Assembly: GCA_013817655.1 (NCBI GenBank)
Contig: JACDCJ010000129.1
Span: forward strand, 1 to 5,721
Reading direction: 5' to 3'
Source: Actinosomnolentus pattersoniae (SeqCode)
Lineage (GTDB): Bacteria; Actinomycetota; UBA4738
Length of the DNA stretch: 5,721 nt
The position numbers and the translations under genes are program-made. Each line of letters begins with the position of its first letter. Positions within the stretch are counted from its first letter, which is position 1. Shown here one piece after another: positions 1 through 5,721 of this stretch. The notes under the pieces were generated by a model that was not told the origin of the DNA, made no database searches, and saw nothing but the letters and a program-made list of their open reading frames with translations.

Positions 1-631
1 CCTCTAGGGAGGCTCGGATCGGAGTCACGTGGCTGATGTCCACGAGGGGCGATGGGGCGAGCAGCGCTTGGGCGAGTTCCCCCAGATCGCTCGGGCTCAC
101 CCGCTCCAGAGGATCGGGATATAGGTGCGCCCACTCCTGCGGCACCCCGTCCGGCCGTGAGACCAGCATCGCCGTGGAGGCGATCCGCTCGGCCAGGTCA
201 GGAGCGATTCGCCGGAAGGCGGCGAGCTCCAGGCTCCTCGCGTACAGAAGATCCGGCGAGACCCCGCCCAGCAGGTCCTCTTCCTGATCGGGAAGGCGGC
301 GGGGCAGAAGCCGTCCGACCTTGAGCTCGAGCAGGACGGCGCACAGGGCCAGGAACTCGGTCGCCTCCTCCAGCGTCCAGGCGGGTAGCTCGTCGATGGC
401 ACGCGCGAGGAACCGGTCGGTGACTCGGGCGAGCGGGATGTCACACACGTCCATCTTCTGGTCCAGGACGAGGTCCGCGAGCAGCCGGAACGGCCCGGTG
501 AAGACCGGCAGCTCGATGACGAAGTCCGTTCGCTCGCTCAGGGCCAACCTCCGCGAGAAGGCATCTTCGGATCCTCCGCCACTCCAGGGACAGATAGGGG
601 AGGGTCCGGTAGGCCGGCGGCCGACGCCCAT
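1..631 (-). CDS. scpA: Segregation and condensation protein A (ScpA), C-terminus cut off by window edge
   Basis: ScpA is the kleisin subunit that bridges the SMC ATPase heads and binds ScpB in the bacterial condensin complex on the nucleoid. Reading down the minus strand, the frame stays open to base 1. It contains the kleisin N-terminal signature FTGPFRLLADLV (family form F-x-GP-x-x-LL), followed by DIPLARVTDRFL and the helix EATEFLALCAVLLELK that is typical of ScpA. The last visible part reads VDISHVTPIRASL, the linker before the C-terminal winged helix, which is missing here. About 180-210 codons are visible, against roughly 230-280 in the family. The start is uncertain. I give the ATG at 631-629, but this adds about 30 residues unlike the family before SERTDFVIEL. 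A CTG at 541-539, six bases after GGAGG (552-548), would give a normal-length N-terminus, and a TTG at 658 is also in frame. The gene lies 27 bp after the protease stop in the same frame. The family call is firm; the start is not. Confidence 0.9.
   Translation of the reverse strand, partial: MGVGRRPTGPSPICPWSGGGSEDAFSRRLALSERTDFVIELPVFTGPFRLLADLVLDQKMDVCDIPLARVTDRFLARAIDELPAWTLEEATEFLALCAVLLELKVGRLLPRRLPDQEEDLLGGVSPDLLYARSLELAAFRRIAPDLAERIASTAMLVSRPDGVPQEWAHLYPDPLERVSPSDLGELAQALLAPSPLVDISHVTPIRASLE
548..552 (-). promoter_or_regulatory. Shine-Dalgarno-like GGAGG inside the annotated scpA 5' end
   Basis: On the minus strand GGAGG (552-548) is followed by six bases and then an in-frame CTG (541-539) that begins the family-like sequence SERTDFVIEL. 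A TTG at 547-545 directly abuts the motif and is too close to use it. The spacing is good for a ribosome-binding site, but CTG is a rare start codon and purine-rich matches occur by chance in G+C-rich DNA, so this is a candidate only. Confidence 0.4.
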
Positions 632-658
632 GCTATCGACGGGGGTAACCGCCTTCAA

Positions 659-1315
659 TCACCCAAGGCAGGCCGCTCCGACGACGAGCGAGCAGACGCC
701 GTTGCCGATGACGTCGACGAACGCGAAGATCGGACCGGGAAGCAGGAAGAAGATGAGCAGGATGAACAGCGCGCCGTACTGGTCCAGATTCGCGTAAACC
801 TCCCGGGCGCGAGGAGGCAGGAAGCGTGCGATCAGCCGAGCGCCGTCCAGAGGCGGTATCGGCACCAGGTGGATGACGGCGAGGATGACGTTCACCTGAA
901 GGCAGCGCAGGATGAGGTCGGCCGGGGGGGCCGACCCGGCCAGGACCCGGAAGAGCAGACCGAAGATGAAGGCCAGGACGAGGTTGATGACGGGTCCGGC
1001 GAGGGCCACGATAGTGACGTCGCGCTCCCCCCGCCGGAGGCTCCAGGGGTTGAGCGGCATCGGCTTGGCGTAGCCGAAGACCGGGAACAGTCCTCCCCCG
1101 AAGAGAACCGGCAGCAGGAGGATGGCCGGGAGGATGAGGGTTCCGAAAGGGTCCACCAGAGGTTTGGGGTTGAGGGAGAGCCGGCCAGCCTGCTTCGGGG
1201 TCTGGTCGCCGAGGCGAACGGCCGTCCAGGCGTGGGCGTACTCGTGGGCCACAAGCGCGATAAGCAGCGCGACGGCGAAATAGATCACGCTGAGCAGGTT
1301 GTCGAGCACGCTCAC
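659..1315 (-). CDS. M50-family site-2-type (rhomboid-unrelated) membrane zinc metalloprotease
   Basis: This is a 218-residue polytopic membrane protein of the S2P/M50 family, which cuts substrates within or next to the membrane; the substrate is unknown. The zinc motif HEYAH (HExxH) is at residues 24-28, inside the first hydrophobic helix (about 7-30). A second hydrophobic stretch spans about 57-82. A third carries the family AGPVIN segment (106-111). A fourth ends in HLVPIPPLDG (149-158), whose D157 is the expected third zinc ligand. A last helix lies at about 181-212. No PDZ or CBS domain is present, so this is the minimal form common in bacteria. In many relatives a histidine precedes the conserved aspartate of the NP-x-x-H-x-D-P segment; here it reads NPKPLVDP (49-56), with leucine at that place. 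The start is GTG at 1315-1313, sharing the bases GTGA with the deoA stop, which suggests translational coupling. No strong ribosome-binding site is visible. A second in-frame GTG two codons on is possible. Confidence 0.9.
   Translation of the reverse strand: MSVLDNLLSVIYFAVALLIALVAHEYAHAWTAVRLGDQTPKQAGRLSLNPKPLVDPFGTLILPAILLLPVLFGGGLFPVFGYAKPMPLNPWSLRRGERDVTIVALAGPVINLVLAFIFGLLFRVLAGSAPPADLILRCLQVNVILAVIHLVPIPPLDGARLIARFLPPRAREVYANLDQYGALFILLIFFLLPGPIFAFVDVIGNGVCSLVVGAACLG
1312..1315 (-). other. GTGA stop/start overlap between deoA and the protease gene
   Basis: The deoA stop TGA (1314-1312) and the protease start GTG (1315-1313) share the four bases GTGA on the minus strand. Such overlaps are typical of translational coupling, where the ribosome ending one gene reinitiates on the next. 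This fits the absence of a strong Shine-Dalgarno sequence upstream of the protease start. Confidence 0.75.
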
Positions 1316-2676
1316 GGCTCGCGCACCGCTCCGTCGGTCACTTCTCTCGGAGACTCACCGAGCCAACCATGGATCAGTGGGCTGGGCGCCGGTTCTTCAT
1401 CGGACACCAGGATCGCGGCCCGCACGCGCTCGGCGGCGATCGCCGATGAGGACCCGTCGCGCCCGTGGACGACCGCGAGCGGACGATCGCCCCCGAGACG
1501 GTCCCCCACGGTTGCGCAGAACTCGACACCCACCGCCGGGTCCACTCGATCCCCCTTGTGCACCCGGCCCGCGCCCAGACCCACTGCTGCCCGGCCGAGG
1601 GCCTCCGCGTCAACCCCGGCCAGGTAACCGAAGGGAGCCGGCACGTCCACCCGGATCGGGGCCGATGGCAGGACGCCCCATGGGTCCTCCACGACCCGCG
1701 CGTCGCCGCCCTGCGCCGCGACCATGCGTGCGAACGATTCGGCGGCATCTCCCTTGTCGAGCGCCCGTTCGGCCGCAGCGCGAGCCTCGTCCCGTGGCCG
1801 CCCCGTCAGCAGGGAGACGGCTTCGGCCGCGAACGTGAGCGAGAGGTCCCGCAGGCGGCCTTCCTCCTCACCTCGGAGCACCCGAACGGCTTCGGCCACG
1901 TCGAGGGCATTGCCGATGGCCCGGCCGAGCGGCTGGGACATGTCCGTCACGGCCGCCCTCGCGGGCCGTCCCCAGGCCTCGGAAAGCGCGATGCACGCCG
2001 CCGCGAGGTCGAACGCCTGCCGGGGGGTCTTCATGAAGGCGCCGCTCCCGGCCTTGACATCGAGCAGGATCAGGTCTGTGCCGACCGCCAGCTTCTTCGA
2101 CATGACGCTCGCCGCGATGAGCGGCACGCTCGCGACGGTCGCGGTCGCGTCTCGCAACGCGTACAGGGCACCATCCACCGGCACGAGATCCTTCGACTGC
2201 GCCGCCACCGCGCAACCGATCTTCTCGACCTGCCGCTCGAGTTCCGCGGCGCCCAGGTCCGTGCGAAAGCCGGGGATCGATTCGAGCTTGTCGAGGGTGC
2301 CCCCGGTGTGCCCGAGGCCCCGCCCCGAAAGCTTCGCGACCGCGAGGCCGAGCGACGCCGCAAGCGGCGCGAACACGAGTGTGACGCCATCACTCACTCC
2401 CCCGGTCGAATGCTTGTCCACCTTGGGTCGTGAGACGCCTCGAAGCGGAAGGGTGCTCCCGGACCGCACCATTGCGCGGGCGAGGCTCGACGTCTCCTCG
2501 CGGGAGAGTCCGCGCAGGTACACGGCCATCAGGAATGCGGCCGCGAGGTAGTCGGGGATCCTTCCGGTGGCGTACCCGAGAACGAACTCCTCCATCTCCG
2601 CCGGCGTGAGCTCGTCCCCGTCCCGCTTGCGTGCCACGACATCTCTCGGGTCGAGGCGGTTCGGGTCCGGAGCCAT
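1312..2676 (-). CDS. deoA: Pyrimidine-nucleoside (thymidine) phosphorylase
   Basis: This cytosolic enzyme reversibly phosphorolyses thymidine, deoxyuridine and, in the pyrimidine-specific (Pdp) subgroup, uridine, giving free base and (deoxy)ribose-1-phosphate. The 454-residue product has the family layout: an N-terminal helical part, VDKHSTGG (86-93, phosphate loop), the family signature SGRGLGHTGGTLDKLE (117-132), and the substrate-binding set R175, S190, K194, with the same spacing as E. coli R171, S186, K190. DVKAGSGAFM follows at 206-215, then the C-terminal alpha/beta domain. The frame stays open upstream to 3330 through deoB, but similarity begins only at the ATG at 2676-2674, two bases after the deoB stop. 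No Shine-Dalgarno sequence is obvious there, so coupling to deoB translation is likely. The stop overlaps the protease start by 4 bp. The usual GGVGD after the phosphate loop reads GGVSD here. Whether it prefers thymidine (DeoA) or both pyrimidine nucleosides (Pdp) cannot be settled from sequence alone. Confidence 0.96.
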   Translation of the reverse strand: MAPDPNRLDPRDVVARKRDGDELTPAEMEEFVLGYATGRIPDYLAAAFLMAVYLRGLSREETSSLARAMVRSGSTLPLRGVSRPKVDKHSTGGVSDGVTLVFAPLAASLGLAVAKLSGRGLGHTGGTLDKLESIPGFRTDLGAAELERQVEKIGCAVAAQSKDLVPVDGALYALRDATATVASVPLIAASVMSKKLAVGTDLILLDVKAGSGAFMKTPRQAFDLAAACIALSEAWGRPARAAVTDMSQPLGRAIGNALDVAEAVRVLRGEEEGRLRDLSLTFAAEAVSLLTGRPRDEARAAAERALDKGDAAESFARMVAAQGGDARVVEDPWGVLPSAPIRVDVPAPFGYLAGVDAEALGRAAVGLGAGRVHKGDRVDPAVGVEFCATVGDRLGGDRPLAVVHGRDGSSSAIAAERVRAAILVSDEEPAPSPLIHGWLGESPREVTDGAVREP

Positions 2677-2678
2677 GG

Positions 2679-3863
2679 CTATCCGAGGAGCCCGGCGAAG
2701 CTGTCGCCCTTCAATCCCTCGTACGGGATGCCCATGACTTCCGCGAGGCTGGCGCCGATGTCGCCGAAGCTCGACCTGGTGCCGAGGTCGGCGGCGGCGC
2801 GGGCCAGAGTGCCCGCGACCAGGATTGGCGTGAACTCCCGCGTATGGTCGGTCGAGGGCGTGGTCGGGTCGCAACCGTGATCGCCGGTGATGAACATGAG
2901 CCCGGAGCCGAGAGCGCTCAGCACCTCGGGAATGCGGCGGTCGAGCGCCTCGATGCAGCGGGCGTAGCCCCGCGGATCGTTTCGATGGCCGTACTTGCTG
3001 TCGAAGTCGACCAGGTTCGTGACCACGAGGTACCGACCCGCTCGAGCGAGGTAGTCGATGGTCAGGTCGATGCCATCGTCGTTCGAACGCGAGTACCGGT
3101 ACTCGGTCAGTCCCCTGCCGTCGAAAATGTCCCCGATCTTTCCGACGCCGAACACGCCGACCCCCGCCTCCCCGGCCCGGTCCAGAAGAGTTGGGGCCGG
3201 GGGCGCGACGGAGAAGTCGCGCCGGTCGGGCGTCCGTACGAAAGCGCCCGGGCGGCCGGCGAAGGGGCGGGCGATCACGCGGCCGACGCGGTGGTCCCCG
3301 TCGAGGAGGGTCCGCGCGACCCGACACCATTCCCAGAGCGTCTCGAGGGCCACCACGTCAACGTGGGTGGCCACCTGGAAGACCGAGTCGGCGCTCGTAT
3401 ACACGATCGGGCGACCCGTCCGCAGGTGCTCGGGTCCGAGCTCGGCGATGATCTCCGTTCCCGAAGCAGCCACGTTCCCGAGCGCCTCACGCCCGACGGC
3501 GCGTTCGAACCTTTCGATCACCTCGTCCGGAAAGCCGTTCGGATAAGTGGGAAACGGCCGATCCAGGACGACGCCGGCGATCTCCCAATGACCGGTCATG
3601 GTGTCCTTTCCCGGCGAGCGCTCCGCCGCTCGCCCGGCCGCTGTCCCGGGCTGTCCTCCCGGCGGGACCCCACGGATCCCGGTCAGGTTCCCGAGTCCGA
3701 GCCCAGCCAGGTTCGGAGCGGACAGGCCGCCAACCGCCTCCGCGGTGTGCGCGAGCGTGTTCGACCCGAGGTCGCCGTAGGCCGCCGCGTCCGGCGCCTC
3801 ACCGACGCCGAAGGAGTCGCACACCAGCAGCAGCGCGCGGTCCACCTCGGGCCACCCAGGCAC
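2679..3863 (-). CDS. deoB: Phosphopentomutase
   Basis: DeoB interconverts ribose- or deoxyribose-1-phosphate and the 5-phosphate, taking up the sugar released by the adjacent nucleoside phosphorylase. It belongs to the alkaline-phosphatase superfamily and uses two Mn ions. From the chosen start the protein has 394 residues, the usual Bacillus-type length. Expected residues are all present: metal-binding D16 in CDSFGVGEAPDA, the phosphorylated threonine T88 in GKDTMTGHWE, D288 and H293 in VDFDSKYGH, D328 and H329 in TGDHGCD, and H340 in TDHTRE. The cap domain lies roughly between residues 100 and 225. I chose the GTG at 3863-3861, one base after the xerD stop, with a G-run just upstream. A GTG at 3911 would add 16 residues and overlap xerD, and a GTG at 3845 would give a product starting close to the conserved first strand. 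Only two bases separate its stop from deoA, so the two were probably kept together as one catabolic pair. Confidence 0.96.
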   Translation of the reverse strand: MPGWPEVDRALLLVCDSFGVGEAPDAAAYGDLGSNTLAHTAEAVGGLSAPNLAGLGLGNLTGIRGVPPGGQPGTAAGRAAERSPGKDTMTGHWEIAGVVLDRPFPTYPNGFPDEVIERFERAVGREALGNVAASGTEIIAELGPEHLRTGRPIVYTSADSVFQVATHVDVVALETLWEWCRVARTLLDGDHRVGRVIARPFAGRPGAFVRTPDRRDFSVAPPAPTLLDRAGEAGVGVFGVGKIGDIFDGRGLTEYRYSRSNDDGIDLTIDYLARAGRYLVVTNLVDFDSKYGHRNDPRGYARCIEALDRRIPEVLSALGSGLMFITGDHGCDPTTPSTDHTREFTPILVAGTLARAAADLGTRSSFGDIGASLAEVMGIPYEGLKGDSFAGLLG

Positions 3864-3864
3864 G

Positions 3865-4821
3865 TCAGGCCCCCCGCCGGACGGCTCGAGAGGGCTCGGC
3901 GTGCCGGGCACGAGGGTGTGCCGTGAGGTACTCCTCCCGCAGGCGATCTGCCGTCACGAGCGTGTAGATCTGGGTCGTGGCCAGTGAGGCGTGGCCGAGC
4001 AGCTCCTGCACCACTCGGACGTCGGCTCCTCCATCCAGCAGATGGGTCGCGAACGAATGCCGCAGGGTGTGCGGCGTCACCCGTACGCCCAGCCCGGCCC
4101 GCCGGACGGCCCGGGCGAGGACGAGGCTCGCGCCCTGGCGGGTCAGGCGTCCGCCGCGCTGGTTGAGGAACAGGGCCGACCCGGAGGATGACCGAGCGAG
4201 ACCGGGTCTGGAGCGCCTCAGGTACGCGCCGAGCGCCGAAACACCGTAGCGGCCCAACGGCACGATCCGCTCCTTGTTTCCCTTGCCGACGACCCGAACG
4301 CTGCCCTCGTCCAGGTCCACGTCGTCCACAGCCAGGCCGACCAGCTCGGAAACCCGCAGTCCGGCCCCGTAGAGAGTCTCGAGGATCGCCCGGTCGCGGA
4401 TCCCCGCCACATCGCCCTCCGGGAATCCGGCCAGTAGCGCTTCCATCTCTTGCACCGAGAGCGGCCGAGGCAGCAGCTTGGGAACGCGGGGACGAACCAC
4501 ACCCTCCGCAGGGTTCGCGGCGGCGTCGCCCTCGCGAAGGAGGAACGCGTGGAACGAGCGGACCGCAGCGAGCGCTCGCGCCACGGAGCTCGGCCGGTAG
4601 CGCCTATCCTCCGCGAACTCGGTTCCGGACAGCCAGCCGACGAAGTCGGCGATCAGGGACTCGCCGACGCGGGTCGCGTCCACGACGTCGAGCCCCGACA
4701 GATATCCCCGGTAGCGGGAGAGGTCCCGACGGTAGGCCTCAAGGGTATTTCCGGAGAGCCCGCGTTCGACGGACAGGAAATCGAGGAAGCGCGAGATCTG
4801 CTCGGTGAGGCGTTGGGGCAC
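3865..4821 (-). CDS. xerD: Tyrosine recombinase XerD (chromosome dimer resolution)
   Basis: XerD acts with XerC at dif to resolve chromosome dimers before division, as part of the FtsK-directed system. The 318-residue product has an N-terminal core-binding (SAM-like) domain (about 5-100; VERGLSGNTLEAYRRDL at 18-34) and a C-terminal catalytic domain. All six catalytic residues are visible: R156 in GAGLRVSEL, K180 in GKGNKER, H251 and R254 in TPHTLRHSFATHLL, H277 in LLGHASLATTQIY, and the nucleophile Y286. The ending TAHPRA is typical of Xer proteins. A basic tail of about 13 residues follows it. I chose the GTG at 4821-4819, with a G-run about nine bases upstream, because the family homology starts there. 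A GTG at 4851 and an ATG at 4890 are also in frame but would run back over the end of ald. XerD rather than XerC is inferred from the neighbouring deoB, an arrangement seen in Bacillus-type genomes; no dif site is visible in this window. Confidence 0.93.
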   Translation of the reverse strand: MPQRLTEQISRFLDFLSVERGLSGNTLEAYRRDLSRYRGYLSGLDVVDATRVGESLIADFVGWLSGTEFAEDRRYRPSSVARALAAVRSFHAFLLREGDAAANPAEGVVRPRVPKLLPRPLSVQEMEALLAGFPEGDVAGIRDRAILETLYGAGLRVSELVGLAVDDVDLDEGSVRVVGKGNKERIVPLGRYGVSALGAYLRRSRPGLARSSSGSALFLNQRGGRLTRQGASLVLARAVRRAGLGVRVTPHTLRHSFATHLLDGGADVRVVQELLGHASLATTQIYTLVTADRLREEYLTAHPRARHAEPSRAVRRGA

Positions 4822-4837
4822 GTCGGCGCGCCCCCGT

Positions 4838-5721
4838 TCAGTCGACGGCACCCGGGAGGACGGACGAGATGGGAGTCCACTCGAGACCATGGGCGTCCGC
4901 GACGGCTTGGTTCGTCAGGCCACCGCCGTAGGTGTTGAGGCCGCGAGCGAGCGCCGGGTCCGCCCGGAGCGCCTGCTCCATGCCGCGCTCCGCCACCGTG
5001 AGGGCATAGGGCAGCGTCACGTTCGTGAGCGCGTAGGTCGACGTGTTGGGAACGGCGCCCGGCATGTTGCCGACGCAGTAGTGAACGACGCCGTGCTCCA
5101 CGTAGGTGGGATCGGAGTGCGTCGTCATGCGGGAGGTCTCCACGGACCCCCCCTGGTCGATCGAGATGTCGACGATCACCGATCCGGGGCGCATGGAGGC
5201 CACCATCTCGGTGGAGACGAGCTTCGGGGCGCGCGCTCCGGGTATGAGCACCGTCCCGATGAGGAGGTCGGCCTCGCGAACCCTCTGCTCGAGCGTCAGC
5301 CGGCTGGACATCAGGGTGAGGATGCGCCCACGGTGCACCTGATCGATGAAGCGGAGCTTGTCCAGGTTGTTGTCGACTACCAGGACCTCGGCCTCCATGC
5401 CGGCCGCTATCCATGCCGCGTTCCCGCCGGCCATTCCCGCGCCGAGTACGAGCACCTTCGCCGGCCGAACCCCCGACACACCTCCCATCAGGATCCCCCG
5501 CCCCCCGTACTCCTTCTCGAGCAGCCGCGCGCCGACGTGCGGCGCCATCCGGCCGGCCACCTCGCTCATCGGGGCGAGGAGCGGTAGACGGCCGTCGGGA
5601 AGCTGGACGGTCTCGTAGGCGAGCGCCGCCACCTTTCTAGACATCAGCGCCTCGGTCAGAGGCTTGATGGCCGCGAGGTGGAGGTATGTGAAGAGGATCT
5701 GGCCCTCCTGCATCAACTCGT
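4838..5721 (-). CDS. ald: Alanine dehydrogenase, N-terminus cut off by window edge
   Basis: Ald catalyses the NAD-dependent oxidative deamination of L-alanine to pyruvate and ammonia, or the reverse, in the cytosol. About 294 residues are visible; the first 80 or so, including the substrate lysine and arginine, lie beyond the right edge. The visible part starts in the segment GQILFTYLHLA, whose histidine is the catalytic H95 of the Bacillus enzyme. The helix AYETVQL follows, then the Rossmann dinucleotide-binding loop VLVLGAGMAGGNAA and the strand end LVVDNN, whose acidic residue is placed to bind the NAD ribose. SVIVDISIDQGG holds the catalytic aspartate, followed by the nearby HYCVGNMPGAVPNTSTYAL block. 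This set separates Ald from the transhydrogenase alpha subunit, which shares the fold. The end, VLPGAVD followed by TGA at 4840-4838, lies 16 bp before the preferred xerD start. The in-frame TTG at 5716 is internal, not the real start. No functional link to xerD is obvious. Confidence 0.96.
   Translation of the reverse strand, partial: ELMQEGQILFTYLHLAAIKPLTEALMSRKVAALAYETVQLPDGRLPLLAPMSEVAGRMAPHVGARLLEKEYGGRGILMGGVSGVRPAKVLVLGAGMAGGNAAWIAAGMEAEVLVVDNNLDKLRFIDQVHRGRILTLMSSRLTLEQRVREADLLIGTVLIPGARAPKLVSTEMVASMRPGSVIVDISIDQGGSVETSRMTTHSDPTYVEHGVVHYCVGNMPGAVPNTSTYALTNVTLPYALTVAERGMEQALRADPALARGLNTYGGGLTNQAVADAHGLEWTPISSVLPGAVD

Noticed and set aside
97..444. 115-codon minus-strand frame within the left end
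   Set aside because: It is a different frame from the one encoding ScpA motifs, and its composition (S, R, P rich) is typical of a shadow frame.
632..658. Possible promoter or terminator between the protease and scpA
   Set aside because: The gap is only 27 bp; I see no clear -10/-35 elements, stable hairpin or T-run.
321..797. 158-codon plus-strand frame crossing the scpA/protease junction
   Set aside because: It spans two genes on the opposite strand and has no recognisable motif or plausible ribosome-binding site.
869..1627. 252-codon plus-strand frame opposite the protease and end of deoA
   Set aside because: The acidic D/E/G-rich product is what the reverse complement of a hydrophobic membrane gene gives; no start context or domain is visible.
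1465..2433. 322-codon plus-strand frame opposite deoA
   Set aside because: It mirrors the deoA codons, has arginine-rich biased composition, and shows no family motif.
2677..3330. Upstream 218-codon extension of the deoA frame into deoB
   Set aside because: The translated part is R/P/G-rich and unlike any phosphorylase N-terminus, while deoB occupies the same bases in another frame with all its catalytic residues. deoA homology begins at the ATG at 2676.
2631..3926. 431-codon open frame on the plus strand, opposite deoB
   Set aside because: It is the antisense of a gene with all phosphopentomutase motifs. Its product is low in hydrophobic order, rich in R, G, E and P, and has no recognisable domain; long antisense frames are expected in G+C-rich DNA.
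3865..4821. Tyrosine recombinase as a mobile-element or integron integrase
   Set aside because: The length, Xer-type C-terminus and deoB neighbour point to housekeeping XerD; no attachment sites, repeats or cargo genes flank it.

Overview
The window is a gene-dense piece of a G+C-rich bacterial chromosome. All six recognisable genes lie on the minus strand, so transcription runs from high to low coordinates. Most starts are GTG, and neighbouring genes are separated by 1-27 bp or overlap slightly, which suggests one long transcription unit. The gene set and the codon bias toward G or C at third positions would fit an Actinomycetota- or Chloroflexota-like lineage, but no marker here fixes the phylum. 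I see no plasmid, phage, IS or CRISPR features.

In transcription order: (1) ald, alanine dehydrogenase, with its N-terminus beyond the right edge (5721-4838); (2) xerD, a tyrosine site-specific recombinase with all catalytic residues (4821-3865); (3) deoB, phosphopentomutase (3863-2679); (4) deoA/pdp, pyrimidine-nucleoside phosphorylase (2676-1312); (5) a short M50-family site-2-type membrane protease (1315-659), whose GTG start overlaps the deoA stop; (6) scpA, the kleisin of the SMC condensin complex, running off the left edge (about 631-1).

Functionally, the central pair forms a nucleoside-catabolism module. DeoA splits pyrimidine (deoxy)nucleosides into base and (deoxy)ribose-1-phosphate, and DeoB isomerises that to the 5-phosphate for central metabolism. 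It is flanked by two chromosome-maintenance genes: xerD (dimer resolution) and scpA (condensation and segregation). Alanine dehydrogenase (NADH-linked alanine/pyruvate interconversion) and the membrane protease have no obvious biochemical link to the rest. The layout resembles the xerD-deoB-nucleoside phosphorylase order known from Bacillus-type genomes, except that no purine nucleoside phosphorylase sits between deoB and deoA.

No stretch over 300 bases lacks a gene, and I found no convincing promoter, terminator, riboswitch, RNA gene or repeat. The window looks like ordinary core chromosome. The points worth a second look are mainly start-site choices (especially scpA), the same-frame junction between protease and scpA, and a few substitutions in family motifs. 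I do not see a new system here.
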